The notes beneath the pieces are model-generated. The model was given only the letters and a program-made list of their open reading frames with translations, ran no database searches and was not told the origin of the DNA. From Pseudomonadota bacterium (GTDB lineage Bacteria > Myxococcota_A > UBA9160 > SZUA-336), in the NCBI GenBank assembly GCA_003247575.1, contig QJZC01000028.1, forward strand, positions 102,096 through 166,095: a stretch of DNA of 64,000 nt, given 5' to 3'. Position numbers and translations under genes: made by a program. Shown here piece after piece: positions 42,540-52,984 of the stretch; positions within the stretch are counted from its first letter, which is position 1, and each line of letters begins with the position of its first letter.

Positions 42540-43825
42540 GACGACTCCTCATCCAAGGCATGAACGACGCGCCCCCCCACCCAGGTCTGGGTTGCACGCC
42601 CAACAAATTCGTTCCCGAGGAACGGCGAGTTCTTGGACCGCGAAGCCAAGCCTTGGGCTTCGACCTTCCAGACTCGATCCGGATCGATCAGTACGAGATC
42701 CGCCGGGGCTCCGACCTCGAGCGTTCCCGCGCCGAGGCCCAGCACGCGCGCCGGTCGCCGCGTCAGCGCATCGATCGCCGCCAGTGCGGACAGACGTCGT
42801 TCGCGCACGAGCTCGAGAACGATGGGCAGCGCGGTCTCGAGACCGACGACCCCGAAGGGAGCCCCACAGAATTCGACATCCTTCTCATACGCGGCGTGCG
42901 GTGCATGATCAGTCGCAACACAGTCGATCGTACCGTCGGCCAACCCCTCGCGGAGCGCTTCGCGATCGCGAGCCGTGCGCAGCGGCGGAGCCATCTTCGC
43001 GTTGGTGTCATAGCCACGGATGCGTTCGTCACACAGCGCGAGATGGTGAGGTGTCACCTCGGCCGTGACACGCACGCCAGCGCGCTTTGCATCTCGGATC
43101 ATATCGACCGAGCGGGCAGCAGAGACATGCGCGATGTGCAGTGCCGCTCCGGTCAAGCGCGCGAGTTCGAGATCGCGCGCGACCATGACACTCTCGGCTT
43201 CCGCAGGCGATCCCGGCAGACCGCAGCAGGTCGCATGCGCCCCCTCGTGTACGACGCCTGGGCCGCGCAGGTCCAAGTCTTCGCAGTGCGCGATCACCGT
43301 GCGCCCGATGCCAAAGGCATACTCGAGCACACGGCGCATCACAGCGGCATTCATGATCACGGCTCCGTCGTCGGAGAAGGCCACGGCTCCGGCGTCTCGC
43401 AGCAGCGCCATCTCGCTCATGACCTCCCCTCGCAGGCCTTGAGTCGCAGCGGCGATCACGTGTACGCGCACGGCAGCCGTCTCACGCGCGCGACGACGGA
43501 TGAACTCGGTGACTGCAGGCGAGTCGTTGACGGGATCGGTGTTCGCCATGGCGCACACCGTCGTGAAACCGCCCGCTGCCGCGGACTTCGTTCCCGTCGC
43601 GATGCTCTCCTTGTACTCCTGCCCCGGTTCGCGCAGGTGCGTGTGCAGGTCCACGAATCCTGGAGCGAGCCAGAGCCCCTCCGCCTCGACGACCTGGTCT
43701 GCCGAACCCGACAGCTCGTGCCCGACGGCGCTGATGCGCGACCCCGTGATCTCGAGCTCGAGCGCGTCATCGATCCCCTTGGTTGGATCGAGCAGTCGCG
43801 CACCCCGAATTCTCGTGACCGTCAC
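42536..43825 (-). CDS. pyrC: Dihydroorotase
   Basis: 429 residues from GTG 43825 with GGAG seven bases before it. The amidohydrolase metal site is seen as [11 protein letters not shown], with later His in AHCED and AHVS and the ATDHAPH motif; this is the class I (type PyrC/AllB-like) form. It closes carbamoyl-aspartate to dihydroorotate. It overlaps pyrB (4 bp) and carA (4 bp). Confidence 0.94.
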   Translation of the reverse strand: MTVTRIRGARLLDPTKGIDDALELEITGSRISAVGHELSGSADQVVEAEGLWLAPGFVDLHTHLREPGQEYKESIATGTKSAAAGGFTTVCAMANTDPVNDSPAVTEFIRRRARETAAVRVHVIAAATQGLRGEVMSEMALLRDAGAVAFSDDGAVIMNAAVMRRVLEYAFGIGRTVIAHCEDLDLRGPGVVHEGAHATCCGLPGSPAEAESVMVARDLELARLTGAALHIAHVSAARSVDMIRDAKRAGVRVTAEVTPHHLALCDERIRGYDTNAKMAPPLRTARDREALREGLADGTIDCVATDHAPHAAYEKDVEFCGAPFGVVGLETALPIVLELVRERRLSALAAIDALTRRPARVLGLGAGTLEVGAPADLVLIDPDRVWKVEAQGLASRSKNSPFLGNEFVGRATQTWVGGRVVHALDEESS

Positions 43826-44733
43826 TGGGAGTCTCCTGTCAGCAGGTACAGCACCGCCATCCGCGTGGCCACTCCATTCGTAACCTGATCGAGGATTCGC
43901 GACGGCTCGGCATCGGCAACCTCGCTCTGGATCTCGACCCCTCGGTTCACCGGCCCAGGATGCAGTACCACGGCGTCGGGTCGAGCGAGCCGCAAGCGCT
44001 CGCGGCTGAGTCCCCAGGTACTCGCATACTCGCGCACCGAAGGAAACAGCGCACCCTCCAGCCGCTCCATCTGGATGCGCAACATCATCACCACGTGCGC
44101 TCCATCCAGGGCCTCGTCGATACTGGTACACGGCTTCACGCCGAACTGCTCGACACCCACGGGAATCATCGTCGGCGGCCCGGCAATACGCACCTCGGCG
44201 CCCAGCTTGGTCAGTGCGTGGATGTTCGACCGCGCTACACGGCTGTGAGCCACGTCGCCGATGATCGACACGACGCGGCCTTCGATGTTCCCGAAGGCCT
44301 GTCGAATGGTGAACGCATCCAGGAGCGCCTGCGTCGGGTGCTCATGATTTCCGTCACCCGCATTGATCACCGGAATCGACAGGTGCCGCGCAAGCATCGC
44401 AGGCACACCCGCATTGCGATCTCGCACGACCAGAACGTCCGCTTGCATCGCAGAAAGATTGCGCGCCATGTCGGAGAGTGTCTCGGCCTTGCTCAGACTG
44501 GAGCCCGAAGCCGTCACATTGATCGCATCTGCAGACAGCCGCTTGGCCGCAATCTCGAAGCTGACCCGTGTTCGCGTCGAGGGCTCGAGAAACATGTTGA
44601 TCACCGTACGCCCACGCAGGGTCGGCACCTTCTTGATGTCTCGTTGCGAGATCTCGAGCATCGCTTCCGTGGTATCGAGGATCCGCTCCAGCTCCTCACG
44701 CGACGGGGTTTCGGTATCCAGTAGTTGCTTCAC
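43822..44733 (-). CDS. pyrB: Aspartate carbamoyltransferase, catalytic subunit
   Basis: 303 residues from GTG 44733. Carbamoyl-phosphate loop [11 protein letters not shown], the [11 protein letters not shown] motif and the C-terminal [10 protein letters not shown] are intact. First committed step of UMP synthesis. No pyrI regulatory subunit is found; regulation would come through PyrR. Overlaps pyrR by 4 bp. Confidence 0.96.
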   Translation of the reverse strand: MKQLLDTETPSREELERILDTTEAMLEISQRDIKKVPTLRGRTVINMFLEPSTRTRVSFEIAAKRLSADAINVTASGSSLSKAETLSDMARNLSAMQADVLVVRDRNAGVPAMLARHLSIPVINAGDGNHEHPTQALLDAFTIRQAFGNIEGRVVSIIGDVAHSRVARSNIHALTKLGAEVRIAGPPTMIPVGVEQFGVKPCTSIDEALDGAHVVMMLRIQMERLEGALFPSVREYASTWGLSRERLRLARPDAVVLHPGPVNRGVEIQSEVADAEPSRILDQVTNGVATRMAVLYLLTGDSQ

Positions 44734-45524
44734 GCGACACGCACCTCGAATGTATTGGGAGAGATCTCCACGACGCTCACCTGCTCTGCCCGCTGCGTGG
44801 GAATGTTCTTGCCGACGAAATCCACATGGATGGGTAGCTCGCGGTGCCCGCGATCGACCAGACAGGCAACCTGGATCCCCTCTGGACGACCGAAGTCGAT
44901 CACGGCATCCATCGCGGCCCGCACGGTCCTCCCGGTAAACATCACGTCGTCGATCAGCACCACCCGCATGGCGGCGACGGTCGGGAGCATCCGCGTGCGA
45001 TGCGGCACCGGTCGTTTTCCGCGGCCGACTACGTCGTCGCGGTACAAGGTGACATCGAGCTCCCCAAGTGGCAGCCGCTGGCCCGTGATCTGCTCCAGCT
45101 TGTCGAGGATCAGGCGCGCGACGGGAATGCCGCCCGCGGCGATCGCGACCACAGCCACGGAATCCAAGCCACCGTTGCGCTCCAGGATCTCGTGCGCGAG
45201 GCGCGTCGCCGCCCGCTGCACTCCCGCGGCATCGAGCACGACCCGGAACGGTGCCGGAGCGCTCGGTTGCGGTGCTTCGCTCGGGTCGAGGGCGGCTCCC
45301 TCCGCCGCGATGGCTCCTCCCAGGGCGGAACCGCCTCGCGTGCCCGAACTCGCGGATCCGCTCGGCGCTGGCTCGGATGCGGGGCGATCTGGGCTGCCCC
45401 TGTCCGGGCTGCCCGGAAGAGCAAGCGATTCCGGAGTGCGACCACCGGAGGAGGCCTCAGTCGCAGAGACCCTAGGGTCGGTTCCGCGCGAGCGCGGTCC
45501 AGAGGAGGAATTCGAATGCGTCAT
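44730..45524 (-). CDS. pyrR: PyrR bifunctional regulator/uracil phosphoribosyltransferase with long N-terminal extension
   Basis: 264 residues from ATG 45524 (AAAGG five bases upstream). Residues about 95-264 are a normal Pyr[21 protein letters not shown], the PRPP-binding [13 protein letters not shown] and [20 protein letters not shown]. Residues 1-93 are a Ser/Pro/Gly/Ala-rich, apparently disordered extension not found in classical PyrR (about 180 residues). An internal GTG at 45239 could start a normal-size protein but has no good ribosome-binding site. PyrR binds UMP/PRPP and pyr mRNA; see the hairpin at 45530-45562. Confidence 0.88.
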   Translation of the reverse strand: MTHSNSSSGPRSRGTDPRVSATEASSGGRTPESLALPGSPDRGSPDRPASEPAPSGSASSGTRGGSALGGAIAAEGAALDPSEAPQPSAPAPFRVVLDAAGVQRAATRLAHEILERNGGLDSVAVVAIAAGGIPVARLILDKLEQITGQRLPLGELDVTLYRDDVVGRGKRPVPHRTRMLPTVAAMRVVLIDDVMFTGRTVRAAMDAVIDFGRPEGIQVACLVDRGHRELPIHVDFVGKNIPTQRAEQVSVVEISPNTFEVRVA

Positions 45525-45529
45525 GATCA

Positions 45530-45562
45530 CCTTTGTCCACCTCGCAGGATGGACTTAAAAGG
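45530..45562 (-). promoter_or_regulatory. Candidate PyrR-binding hairpin sequestering the pyrR ribosome-binding site
   Basis: On the minus strand, arms GTCCATC and GGTGGAC (7 bp, one T-G pair; 45548-45554 and 45535-45541) enclose the hexaloop CTGCGA, a match to the CNGNGA loop of PyrR-binding RNAs. Below it, CCTTT (45558-45562) pairs with AAAGG (45530-45534), leaving a 3-base bulge TAA (45555-45557) on the 5' side, the architecture known for PyrR sites. AAAGG is the Shine-Dalgarno sequence of pyrR, so PyrR binding should block initiation. Confidence 0.7.
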
Positions 45563-45780
45563 GACGAATTAGATGGCTCGAAGGCGGGCCTAAAGTATCA
45601 AATTCCCGGCGGCGTTCCAGCCACTCGCCGCGCCAGCGGCCGCGCTCCGTTCTCGCGTGTCGACCTGCATCCCGAGTGCGCGTCGCCTGCGTGCGATGCC
45701 GATCGCGGCTCGCTGCCGACGAGAGGCCCCGATCCGGCCTCGGCGTAGGATGTACCGCTCCAACTTCGCAGCTCCGGCGT

Positions 45781-46560
45781 TCAGGGTTCCGCCGTCCCAT
45801 CGATACGACGTCCGATGCGTTCCCAGCGGATCTCCTCGACCTGGAAGGTGATGAGTCTCCAGAGCGTCTGGAAGAGGTCCACGACGAAGTTGTCGCCGCT
45901 GGTGCCGTCTCCGATGACCCAGGACCAGTGCACCATGAACGCTCGCCCCTTGAGCTGGTCCATCCGCACGAAGGGATTGTTCCACTTGCGACTGTCCCGC
46001 GAGTTGTCGCGATTGTCCCCCATCATGAAGTAGCTGCCCGGGGGTACGGTCCACTCGCGAGCATCACGCAGGCGCGAGATGCGATCGTGGATGATCGTGT
46101 ACTCATCGCCCTCGATGTTCCGTTCGACATAGCGGAGCTTGGCCTCGCGCAAGCCGGAAGTGTAGTTCCGGACGCTGTAGCCCTCCTCGGCGCGATGGTC
46201 GAGCTGCTCTCCGTTGACCCAGACCTCTTCACCGGCTACCCGCACCTGATCGCCGGGCAAGCCGATCACACGCTTGATGTAGTCGATGCGCGGATCATCC
46301 GGATACCGGAACACCACCACGTCGCCACGCGAGGGCTCTCCCATGGACATCAGGACGTCGCCCGTGAATGGCATCCGCACACCATAGGCGAACTTGTTCA
46401 CGAGAATGTAGTCCCCCACGAGCAGAGTAGGGATCATCGATCCGGAGGGAATCTTGAAGGGCTCCACGACGAACGTTCGCACAGCGAAGGCGATCAGGAT
46501 CGCGATTCCGAAGGCGCGCAGAGTCTCGCCGGGACGCTCCTGGCGGGCCTCACTGGCCAT
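45781..46560 (-). CDS. lepB: Signal peptidase I
   Basis: 259 residues from ATG 46560. One N-terminal membrane helix (about 14-31). Catalytic Ser41 in [10 protein letters not shown] and general-base Lys96 in [12 protein letters not shown] are in place; boxes D and E are [11 protein letters not shown] and the later segment. It cleaves secretory signal peptides. It follows lepA by 173 bp, and 256 bp with the pyr leader separate it from pyrR. Confidence 0.95.
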   Translation of the reverse strand: MASEARQERPGETLRAFGIAILIAFAVRTFVVEPFKIPSGSMIPTLLVGDYILVNKFAYGVRMPFTGDVLMSMGEPSRGDVVVFRYPDDPRIDYIKRVIGLPGDQVRVAGEEVWVNGEQLDHRAEEGYSVRNYTSGLREAKLRYVERNIEGDEYTIIHDRISRLRDAREWTVPPGSYFMMGDNRDNSRDSRKWNNPFVRMDQLKGRAFMVHWSWVIGDGTSGDNFVVDLFQTLWRLITFQVEEIRWERIGRRIDGTAEP

Positions 46561-46733
46561 GCGGACCCACCCGGCGCGACCCAACTGAGGAGAATCGATC
46601 CTGTTCCACTTTTTCTACTCCTGCGCGTGATGTCGTACGAACGTTCGCATCGCTGGATCTGAGCGTCAAAGACTCCAGAGGAGCTGATTTCCCCCCGAAA
46701 AAACGGCGACGTTATCGAGCGGGACAGGGGGCG

Positions 46734-48539
46734 TCAATCGCCATCACCCGTCGAGAGAACCGCGAGAAATGCCTCCTGCGGGATATCCACCCGGCCCACT
46801 CGCTTCATGCGGCGCTTCCCTTCCTTCTGGCGTTCGAGCAGCTTCTTCTTGCGCGTGATGTCTCCGCCATAACACTTCGCCGTGACGTTCTTCCGTAGCG
46901 CCTTGACGTTCACACGCGCGATCACACGCTGTCCGATCGCAGCCTGAAGCGCGACCTCGAACATCTGGCGCGGAATTCTCTCCTTCATCGCCCGGAGCGC
47001 TGCGAGTCCGCGATGGTACGCAGCGTCGTGATGGCAGATGATGGAGAGCGCGTCGACGGAGTCGCCGTTCACCAGCACGTCCACCTTGACCAGCTTCTCG
47101 GCTCGGTAGTCGAGAAAGTCGTAGTCCATCGATGCATAGCCTCGCGTAGCACTCTTGAGCCGGTCGTAGAAGTCGGTCACGACCTCGGCCAGAGGGAGCT
47201 CGTAGCGAAGCACCGCGCGGCGCTCGTTGTGCACGACCATGTCGCGCTGGATGCCGCGACGATCCTGGCAGAGCTGGATCACGGGGCCGATCTGCTCCGT
47301 CGGAACGTGGATCTGAGCCAGGATGCGGGGCTCGAGGATCGCTTCGATGTCACCCGCAGGCGGCAGGTCGGACGGGCGATGAATCTCGATCTGGCTGCCA
47401 TCCTTCAGGTGAACCTGATAGACGGCAGTCGGCGCCGTAACGACCAGATCCAAGCCAAACTCACGCTCGAGCCGTTCCTGCACAATCTCCATATGAAGCA
47501 GACCGAGGTAGCCACAACGGAAGCCGAATCCCAGGGCCTCGCTGGTCTCCGGCTCGGCGCTGAGCGATGCATCGTTGAGCTGAAGCTTCTCGATCGCAGC
47601 TCGTAGAGCCTCGTAGCCACCGGGGTCCGCGGGGTAGAGTCCGCTCCACACCATGGCCTTCAGGCGCCGAAACCCCGGGAGTGCCGCCTCGGCCGGGCGC
47701 ACCGCATCGGTGAGCGTCTCTCCGATATGGACGGCCAGAGGGTCTCGGATGCTGGCGGTCACCACCGCGACCTCGCCGGGCCCCACGTGCTTCACTGGGA
47801 CCACGTCCGGCATCATCACTCCGAGCAGAGACAGATCGTGATCCCGCCGCGTTGACATCAATCTCAGGCGCGTGCGAGGGACGAGCTCACCCTGCTTGAT
47901 GCGAACGAGCATGACCACCCCCTGGTACGGGTCGTACCAGCTGTCGAACACCAGCGCCTGGAGTGGCGCCGCAGAGTCCCCCTTGGGGGGAGGCACCCGT
48001 TGGACGATGGCAGCGAGCACATCATCGATTCCCAGACCGCTCTTCGCCGAGACGCGCACGGCATCGTCCGCCGGAAGTCCGACGATATCCTCGATCTCGG
48101 CCGCAACCCGCTCCGGGTCCGCGTTCGGGAGGTCGATCTTGTTGATGACGGGAATCACCTCGAGGTCCGCGGCAACGGCGATCTCGGCATTCGCCACGGT
48201 CTGCGCCTGCACGCCCTGGACCGCGTCGACGACGAGCAGCACACCCTCGCACGCTGCGAGCGAGCGCGATACCTCGTAGTTGAAATCGACGTGCCCGGGC
48301 GTATCGATCAGATTGAGAACGTAGTCGCGCCCATCCTCCGCCGTGTGCCGCATGCGAGCGGTCTGCGCCTTGATCGTGATCCCGCGTTCGCGCTCCAGCT
48401 CCATCTTGTCGAGGAACTGGTCAACCTTCTCGCGCTGGACAAGCGTCCCGGTACGCTCGAGCAGCCGATCGGCAAGCGTGGACTTGCCATGATCGATGTG
48501 CGCGATGATCGCGAAATTCCGGATCCGTTCGAGGTCCAT
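46734..48539 (-). CDS. lepA: Elongation factor 4 (LepA) GTPase
   Basis: 601 residues. G1 AHIDHGKST, the DTPGHVDF G3 and NKIDLP G4 motifs, EF-G-like domains II, III and V, and the LepA-specific C-terminal domain ending [22 protein letters not shown]. It acts on stalled or mistranslocated ribosomes. It pairs with lepB, as in many bacteria. Confidence 0.96.
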   Translation of the reverse strand: MDLERIRNFAIIAHIDHGKSTLADRLLERTGTLVQREKVDQFLDKMELERERGITIKAQTARMRHTAEDGRDYVLNLIDTPGHVDFNYEVSRSLAACEGVLLVVDAVQGVQAQTVANAEIAVAADLEVIPVINKIDLPNADPERVAAEIEDIVGLPADDAVRVSAKSGLGIDDVLAAIVQRVPPPKGDSAAPLQALVFDSWYDPYQGVVMLVRIKQGELVPRTRLRLMSTRRDHDLSLLGVMMPDVVPVKHVGPGEVAVVTASIRDPLAVHIGETLTDAVRPAEAALPGFRRLKAMVWSGLYPADPGGYEALRAAIEKLQLNDASLSAEPETSEALGFGFRCGYLGLLHMEIVQERLEREFGLDLVVTAPTAVYQVHLKDGSQIEIHRPSDLPPAGDIEAILEPRILAQIHVPTEQIGPVIQLCQDRRGIQRDMVVHNERRAVLRYELPLAEVVTDFYDRLKSATRGYASMDYDFLDYRAEKLVKVDVLVNGDSVDALSIICHHDAAYHRGLAALRAMKERIPRQMFEVALQAAIGQRVIARVNVKALRKNVTAKCYGGDITRKKKLLERQKEGKRRMKRVGRVDIPQEAFLAVLSTGDGD

Positions 48540-48551
48540 GAGCTCTGCCGC

Positions 48552-49499
48552 CTACGCCTCCGACCGCAGCACTTCTTGTTGAAAGTACGGCAGGGTCCGC
48601 GCCAAGCCGTCGTCGGGCTCGACGACGGGAGACCAGCCCAGCTCCCGGCGAGCTACGCTGATATCGGGGCGCCGCACCTTGGGATCGTCGGGTGGAAGCG
48701 GGCCGTGCGCGATCCGGGACTTGGATCCGGTCAACGCCACGATCTTCTCGGCCACATCGATCACCGAGAGCTCCACTGGGTTCCCGAGGTTGACGGGCTC
48801 CGGGTAGTCCGAGTGTAGCAGTCGATGGATCCCTTCCACCAAGTCGGAGACGAAACAGATGCTGCGGGTCTGGGTTCCTTCACCGAATACCTGAAGGTCC
48901 TCGCCCCGCAGCGCCTGGGTGAAGAAGGCAGGAATCATGCGCCCGTCATCCGGCCGCATGCCCGGTCCGTACGTATTGAAGATGCGCACGATTCTCGTCT
49001 CGACTCCGTGATAGCGGTGGTACGCCATCGTCATGGCCTCGGCGAAACGCTTGGCTTCGTCATAGACCCCACGGACCCCAATCGGATTGACCCGCCCCCA
49101 GTAGGTCTCTGGCTGGGGGTTTACCTCGGGGTCGCCGTAGCACTCGGAGGTCGAGGCCAGCAGGAAGCGAGCGCGCTTGTCCTTGGCCAACCCCAACGCC
49201 TTATGCGTTCCGAGAGCACCCACCTTCAAGATCTGGATCGGGAGCCGCTCGAAATCTGCTGGACTCGCGGGCGAAGCGAAGTGCAAGACTGCGTCGAGGT
49301 GGCCGGGAACGTGAATGAAGTTCGTCACATCGTGCTTGATGAAGGTGAAGGCCTGTCTCCCGAAGAGATCCTCGATGTTCTCGATCCGCCCGGTCAGCAG
49401 ATTGTCGAGCACCACGACCTCGTCGCCCTCGTTCAAAAAGCGCCGACTCAGATGCGATCCGATAAATCCCGCGCCACCCGTGATGAGTACTCTAGCCAT
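48552..49499 (-). CDS. UDP-glucuronate decarboxylase (UDP-xylose synthase) family
   Basis: 315 residues. Extended SDR: NAD-binding [14 protein letters not shown], the STSECYGDP serine/threonine segment and the catalytic YxxxK (Tyr-Asp-Glu-Ala-Lys in [11 protein letters not shown]). The [26 protein letters not shown] block is distinctive for UDP-glucuronate decarboxylase over other UDP-sugar epimerases. It forms UDP-xylose for surface glycans. Overlaps rfbD by 8 bp. Confidence 0.85.
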   Translation of the reverse strand: MARVLITGGAGFIGSHLSRRFLNEGDEVVVLDNLLTGRIENIEDLFGRQAFTFIKHDVTNFIHVPGHLDAVLHFASPASPADFERLPIQILKVGALGTHKALGLAKDKRARFLLASTSECYGDPEVNPQPETYWGRVNPIGVRGVYDEAKRFAEAMTMAYHRYHGVETRIVRIFNTYGPGMRPDDGRMIPAFFTQALRGEDLQVFGEGTQTRSICFVSDLVEGIHRLLHSDYPEPVNLGNPVELSVIDVAEKIVALTGSKSRIAHGPLPPDDPKVRRPDISVARRELGWSPVVEPDDGLARTLPYFQQEVLRSEA

Positions 49500-50364
49500 T
49501 CCGGCTCACCTCCTGGTGCAGATAGCGCTCGAGGGCGACGCGCCAGTGTGGCATCTGGACTCCGAGCGCGCGCGATCTGGTGAGGTCCAGGATCCCGTAG
49601 CGAGGCCGTGGGGCAGGACGCGGAAACGCCTCCGAAGCCACCGGCTGAACCGGTACCTGAGGATTCAGCCCGAGCGCAGCGCCAGAACGCACGATCTCGT
49701 GCGCGAGGTCGAACCAAGAAGCCGTGCCCTCACATGCCAGGTGCAACGTCCCGCGGAACTCGGTCGCCAGCAACGAGACGAGCCCGGCCGCGAGCGCATC
49801 CGTGGAGGTCGGGCGACCGAGCTGGTCCTCGACCACACGTAGCTCCCGCCCCTCCCGAGCCGCGTCGAGAATGGTTCGGACAAAGTTGCGCCCTTCGCCA
49901 AAGAGCCACTGCGTGCGCACGATCACGTGGTTCGGGGTCGTTTCACGCACCGTAGCCTCTCCCGCCGCCTTGCTCTCTCCATAGACGCTGCGCGGATCCG
50001 CTGTCGTCTCCTCGGGTACGGGCACGTGGGCATCCCCCGAAAACACGTACTCCGTGCTCAGATGCACCAGCCTGGCTCCCGCGGGGAGCTGACTCGCCAG
50101 GACCCCCGGAGCGCGCGCGTTGACGGCCCACGCGCGCTCGCGTTCGCTCTCGCAAAGGTCGACCTGCGTGAAGGCGCCCGCGTTGATCACGACCTGGGGA
50201 GCGACTTCCCGCAGGAGCTTCCGCACCGCGGCCTCATCGCAGACATCGAGCTCCGCATGCGAGCAGCCGACCCACGTCACGTCCTGCGGGAGACCTTCGA
50301 CGGCAAGCAGTGACCGCCCGAGCTGTCCGGAGGCTCCCGTGATCAGCCAGCGCGCCTCGCTCAA
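49492..50364 (-). CDS. rfbD: dTDP-4-dehydrorhamnose reductase family protein
   Basis: 290 residues. Start [15 protein letters not shown], the [12 protein letters not shown] stretch, STEYVFSG and the YGESKAAGE catalytic lysine segment mark the RmlD family. It performs the last reduction to dTDP-rhamnose, or an analogous sugar. No rfbA, rfbB or rfbC is adjacent, so an alternative substrate is possible. Confidence 0.83.
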   Translation of the reverse strand: MSEARWLITGASGQLGRSLLAVEGLPQDVTWVGCSHAELDVCDEAAVRKLLREVAPQVVINAGAFTQVDLCESERERAWAVNARAPGVLASQLPAGARLVHLSTEYVFSGDAHVPVPEETTADPRSVYGESKAAGEATVRETTPNHVIVRTQWLFGEGRNFVRTILDAAREGRELRVVEDQLGRPTSTDALAAGLVSLLATEFRGTLHLACEGTASWFDLAHEIVRSGAALGLNPQVPVQPVASEAFPRPAPRPRYGILDLTRSRALGVQMPHWRVALERYLHQEVSRNG

Positions 50365-51068
50365 CGCCGCACCACCCAGCCTGTGTGCCCGCGCTTGCGT
50401 AGGCGTTCCATCAGCTCATCGACCCCCTCGCCCCGTTTGGGGCGCACGCGAACCTTGTAGCGCAGTCCCGCCGCCCCGTCCTGGAAGGCAACCACGTAGC
50501 TCGAAAATCCCTGATTCCGCAGCCTTCGCTCCAGGCGTTCCGCGCCGCTCCGATTCGGCCCTGCCGCGACCTGTACCGCGGGGCCGGAGTTCCTCGGCGG
50601 ACTGGCCGCTCGCATCTGCGTTCGCGGCCGCGGTGGGGGTGGCCGAATCCGGCCCGAGCTCGGAATGGGGCGCGCACTCGAGTTCCCGGGTGCGGCTGTC
50701 TCTCGGCTGCGGCGCGCGGCAGGGGTGGGGCGTGCGAGCGGCACTCTGGGCACGAATACACGCGCCGCCGGCGCCGGGGGATCGGCTGGACCCGACTGCT
50801 CGGCGGCCGGTGGCGCCGACCGCACAATGGATGGGATGGATACGCTCCCCACACCGAGATCCTGCGACTCACGCTCGGGTGGCCCGAGCGACACCTCTCG
50901 AATACTCGCCGTCCCTCGGATCCAGAGGAGGGGCATCTCGAGCATCCACCACGCCAACGCGACGCCAGAGGCCACACTGACCAAGGTCAATCCGAGTCGC
51001 TCGAGCCTCCGCCTGAGCGACCCAGTCCGCCTCCGCGATCTCGCCTTCCTACGCTTGCGCTTGCTCAT
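50361..51068 (-). CDS. Membrane protein with C-terminal SPOR domain
   Basis: 235 residues from ATG 51068, with AGGAGG nine bases before it. A very basic start (MSKRKRRKARSRRR), one helix (about 30-45), a Pro/Arg/Ser-rich linker and a C-terminal SPOR domain (about 165-235, VQVAAGPNRSGAERLERRLRN). SPOR domains bind denuded peptidoglycan at division sites. It lies next to the FtsB-like gene and the ArgS-like gene, 4 bp after the latter. Confidence 0.8.
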   Translation of the reverse strand: MSKRKRRKARSRRRTGSLRRRLERLGLTLVSVASGVALAWWMLEMPLLWIRGTASIREVSLGPPERESQDLGVGSVSIPSIVRSAPPAAEQSGPADPPAPAARVFVPRVPLARPTPAARRSRETAAPGNSSARPIPSSGRIRPPPPRPRTQMRAASPPRNSGPAVQVAAGPNRSGAERLERRLRNQGFSSYVVAFQDGAAGLRYKVRVRPKRGEGVDELMERLRKRGHTGWVVRR

Positions 51069-51072
51069 CGGC

Positions 51073-52620
51073 CTAGCCTCCTGTGGGGAGCTCGAGCCCG
51101 ATCGCCTCGATGCCGCTCCGAAGGATACGCCGAGCGGCCGCCGCTGGCCCGGCATCCAAGCGACACACTGGCGCATCTGGCACCTGGCGCCCACGCAGCG
51201 CCCCGGCTGTCGCGCCGAACCCACCGAGCAGCCAGCGCGCCAACGCCAACGTGTACCGAGCCAGCAGATCGGGCCTCCGCTCCGATACGGCTCGCCTCGA
51301 GTAGTAGGAGTAGCCTTCCAAACGATCTGCGAGCCCTTGCACCCCCTCGACTCGATCCGCCTCTGGAGCTCTGGAGCGAACCCACGCGCTGAGGTCCCGT
51401 CGCTCGCACCCCCGTATCCGCTCCGTCAGCAAATGGTCGCAGCACACGACATCCCGCCAGAGCCCGCCATCGTAACCGGGAGGCCGACGGAGGAGTGCGC
51501 TTCCCGCGCACAACACTCGCAGTCGCAGCTCCTCCGACGGGCCGGTGACTCCAGTCCCGGCCTGCGTTCGCTCGCGCGAGACGGGCAGCGGCCCCAAGCC
51601 TTCCGTGTGAGCTCGTGGAGCGAGCGTCCGCCCGGGACTCACCCACTCACGACATCCGGCATCGTGCCCCAGCGCTCGCACGGCTGCGTGGAAGGCTGAC
51701 GAATCAGCCGCGGGGTCCGCCGGACCGAGCTGAATCAGCCTCTGGAAGCCGCGTCGAAAGGCCTCGCATGTGTAAGCCAGCCTGATGCGGTCGAGTCCAC
51801 CGGCGTACGCGGGAGCGCCCCCCTGTGCAGACGTCACGTCGATACCGGCTGCTCCTCTGGACCTTGACAGCTGAGGCCCCGCCAGCAGCGGACGTACCTC
51901 TGGATCCTCGAACAACGAACTCGCTGGATAGTAGGAGTCGGGGTGAACGCCCCAGGCATGGAGCGTGGCCGCGAGCCTCGGAGGCGGCACAGACTGCGCT
52001 GCATCCGCGCACCGCGTATCCCGAATGAAGCACTCGAGTCGCACGACCTCGGCGGTTCGCGCGAGCAGAGCTTTGAGCGCCTCCGCGAGCACGGCGGCGT
52101 GGACCTCGTCCTGGAGCGCGCCATCGCACCCGTCAAGGAAAGCGGAAGGCGCACACTCCCAGGACACGACGATTCTCCGGTCTGCCGAGGGCGGGATTCC
52201 GCGAACTGCGCTCGAGTCCTCCAGGACGTCGCCGAAGATGTCGCGTGGTTCGCGCACGCGGAGCCAAAGGTTGAGAAATCCGGGGCCCGCGGCCTCGATC
52301 CTTCGCAACCGCGCTGCTCGTCGGCGCCGCTCCGGCATGGCTCGCACAGCCGCTACGATCGAGTCGGCGAGGAGACGGGAATCGATCGCAAGGGCGCGCG
52401 CCCAACTAAATGCCATCCGGGAAGTCCAGTTCGCGCGGGTCGTGCGCCGGATCCGACGGGTAGCCCCACGTGACCGCGCTGCGCGCACGGAATCCAGGCA
52501 TTCGAGCTCCGCATCCAGGACTCGGTGTGAGCCGAAGCCATAGCTCGCCAGGACCGAGCGTGTGGCATCACACAAGACGGAGTCGAGCTCACTGCTGGCC
52601 CGACGACCAGTGTCAGTCAC
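51073..52620 (-). CDS. Degenerate arginyl-tRNA synthetase-like protein lacking class I signatures
   Basis: 515 residues from GTG 52620 (8-bp overlap with the upstream FtsB-like gene). Residues 70-120 follow an ArgS N-terminal domain (AGPGFLNLWL corresponds to the usual GPGFINF). Residues 150-320 match the catalytic region segment by segment (SWECAPSAFLDGCDGALQDE; RGFQRLIQLGPAD; AAVRALGHD), but the HIGH motif is replaced by DGCD and the GADHHGY stretch is gone. A PVSRERTQAG at about 346 stands where KMSKS would be. The C-terminus (450-512) is a DALR-type anticodon domain (DLLARYTLALARWLL; ILRSGIEAIGLELP). It is intact and well embedded in its operon, so it is not a pseudogene in the usual sense. 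It can hardly be a working ArgS; another must exist. Confidence 0.7.
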   Translation of the reverse strand: MTDTGRRASSELDSVLCDATRSVLASYGFGSHRVLDAELECLDSVRAARSRGATRRIRRTTRANWTSRMAFSWARALAIDSRLLADSIVAAVRAMPERRRRAARLRRIEAAGPGFLNLWLRVREPRDIFGDVLEDSSAVRGIPPSADRRIVVSWECAPSAFLDGCDGALQDEVHAAVLAEALKALLARTAEVVRLECFIRDTRCADAAQSVPPPRLAATLHAWGVHPDSYYPASSLFEDPEVRPLLAGPQLSRSRGAAGIDVTSAQGGAPAYAGGLDRIRLAYTCEAFRRGFQRLIQLGPADPAADSSAFHAAVRALGHDAGCREWVSPGRTLAPRAHTEGLGPLPVSRERTQAGTGVTGPSEELRLRVLCAGSALLRRPPGYDGGLWRDVVCCDHLLTERIRGCERRDLSAWVRSRAPEADRVEGVQGLADRLEGYSYYSRRAVSERRPDLLARYTLALARWLLGGFGATAGALRGRQVPDAPVCRLDAGPAAAARRILRSGIEAIGLELPTGG

Positions 52621-52984
52621 AACACCGGAGGACGCGCTCGCCAGGGAGCATCATACCTCCGTCTTCGCGCGCGCGTCGCTCGAGTTCGAAGGGGTCCGAC
52701 TGCAGCGCGTCTACACCCTCCTGAAGCACGTCACGCTCCGCTTGAAGCGCAGCTAGCTCTGCTCGGGCCTCCGAAAGCTCTCTCTGAATCGACCACCAGG
52801 CGCGGAGTCCGTTGTCAGCATCGATCAACAAGGTGGCAAGCGACGCGATTCCAGTGCTCAAGGGAGCCGCCAAGATCAGCACCCACCCCCGCGAGATCGA
52901 CTGCGCGAGCCAGCCCAGCTGGGACGCAGAGGCGCGACGGGAACGCCGCGACTCACCCCGAGCGGTGGTTCCCCGCCTCCGCAC
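52613..52984 (-). CDS. FtsB/DivIC-like septum formation initiator
   Basis: About 123 residues from GTG 52984; the start is uncertain because the frame is open to 53074. One transmembrane helix (WVLILAAPLSTGIASLATLLI), then a coiled coil (SIQRELSEARAELAALQAERDVL) and the FELERRAREDGGMMLPGE motif typical of FtsB/DivIC, which joins FtsL and FtsQ in the divisome. The basic N-terminal tail is longer than usual. It overlaps the TlpA-like gene by 32 bp with this start. Confidence 0.75.
   Translation of the reverse strand: MRRRGTTARGESRRSRRASASQLGWLAQSISRGWVLILAAPLSTGIASLATLLIDADNGLRAWWSIQRELSEARAELAALQAERDVLQEGVDALQSDPFELERRAREDGGMMLPGERVLRCCD

Noticed and set aside
46638..46647. Perfect 10-bp palindrome CGAACGTTCG between lepA and lepB, considered as an SOS box
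   Set aside because: It lacks the spacing of known LexA sites and no SOS gene is nearby; probably chance.
46700..46716. Possible lepA terminator (AACG/CGTT followed by Ts on the minus strand)
   Set aside because: A 4-bp stem is too weak to call a terminator.
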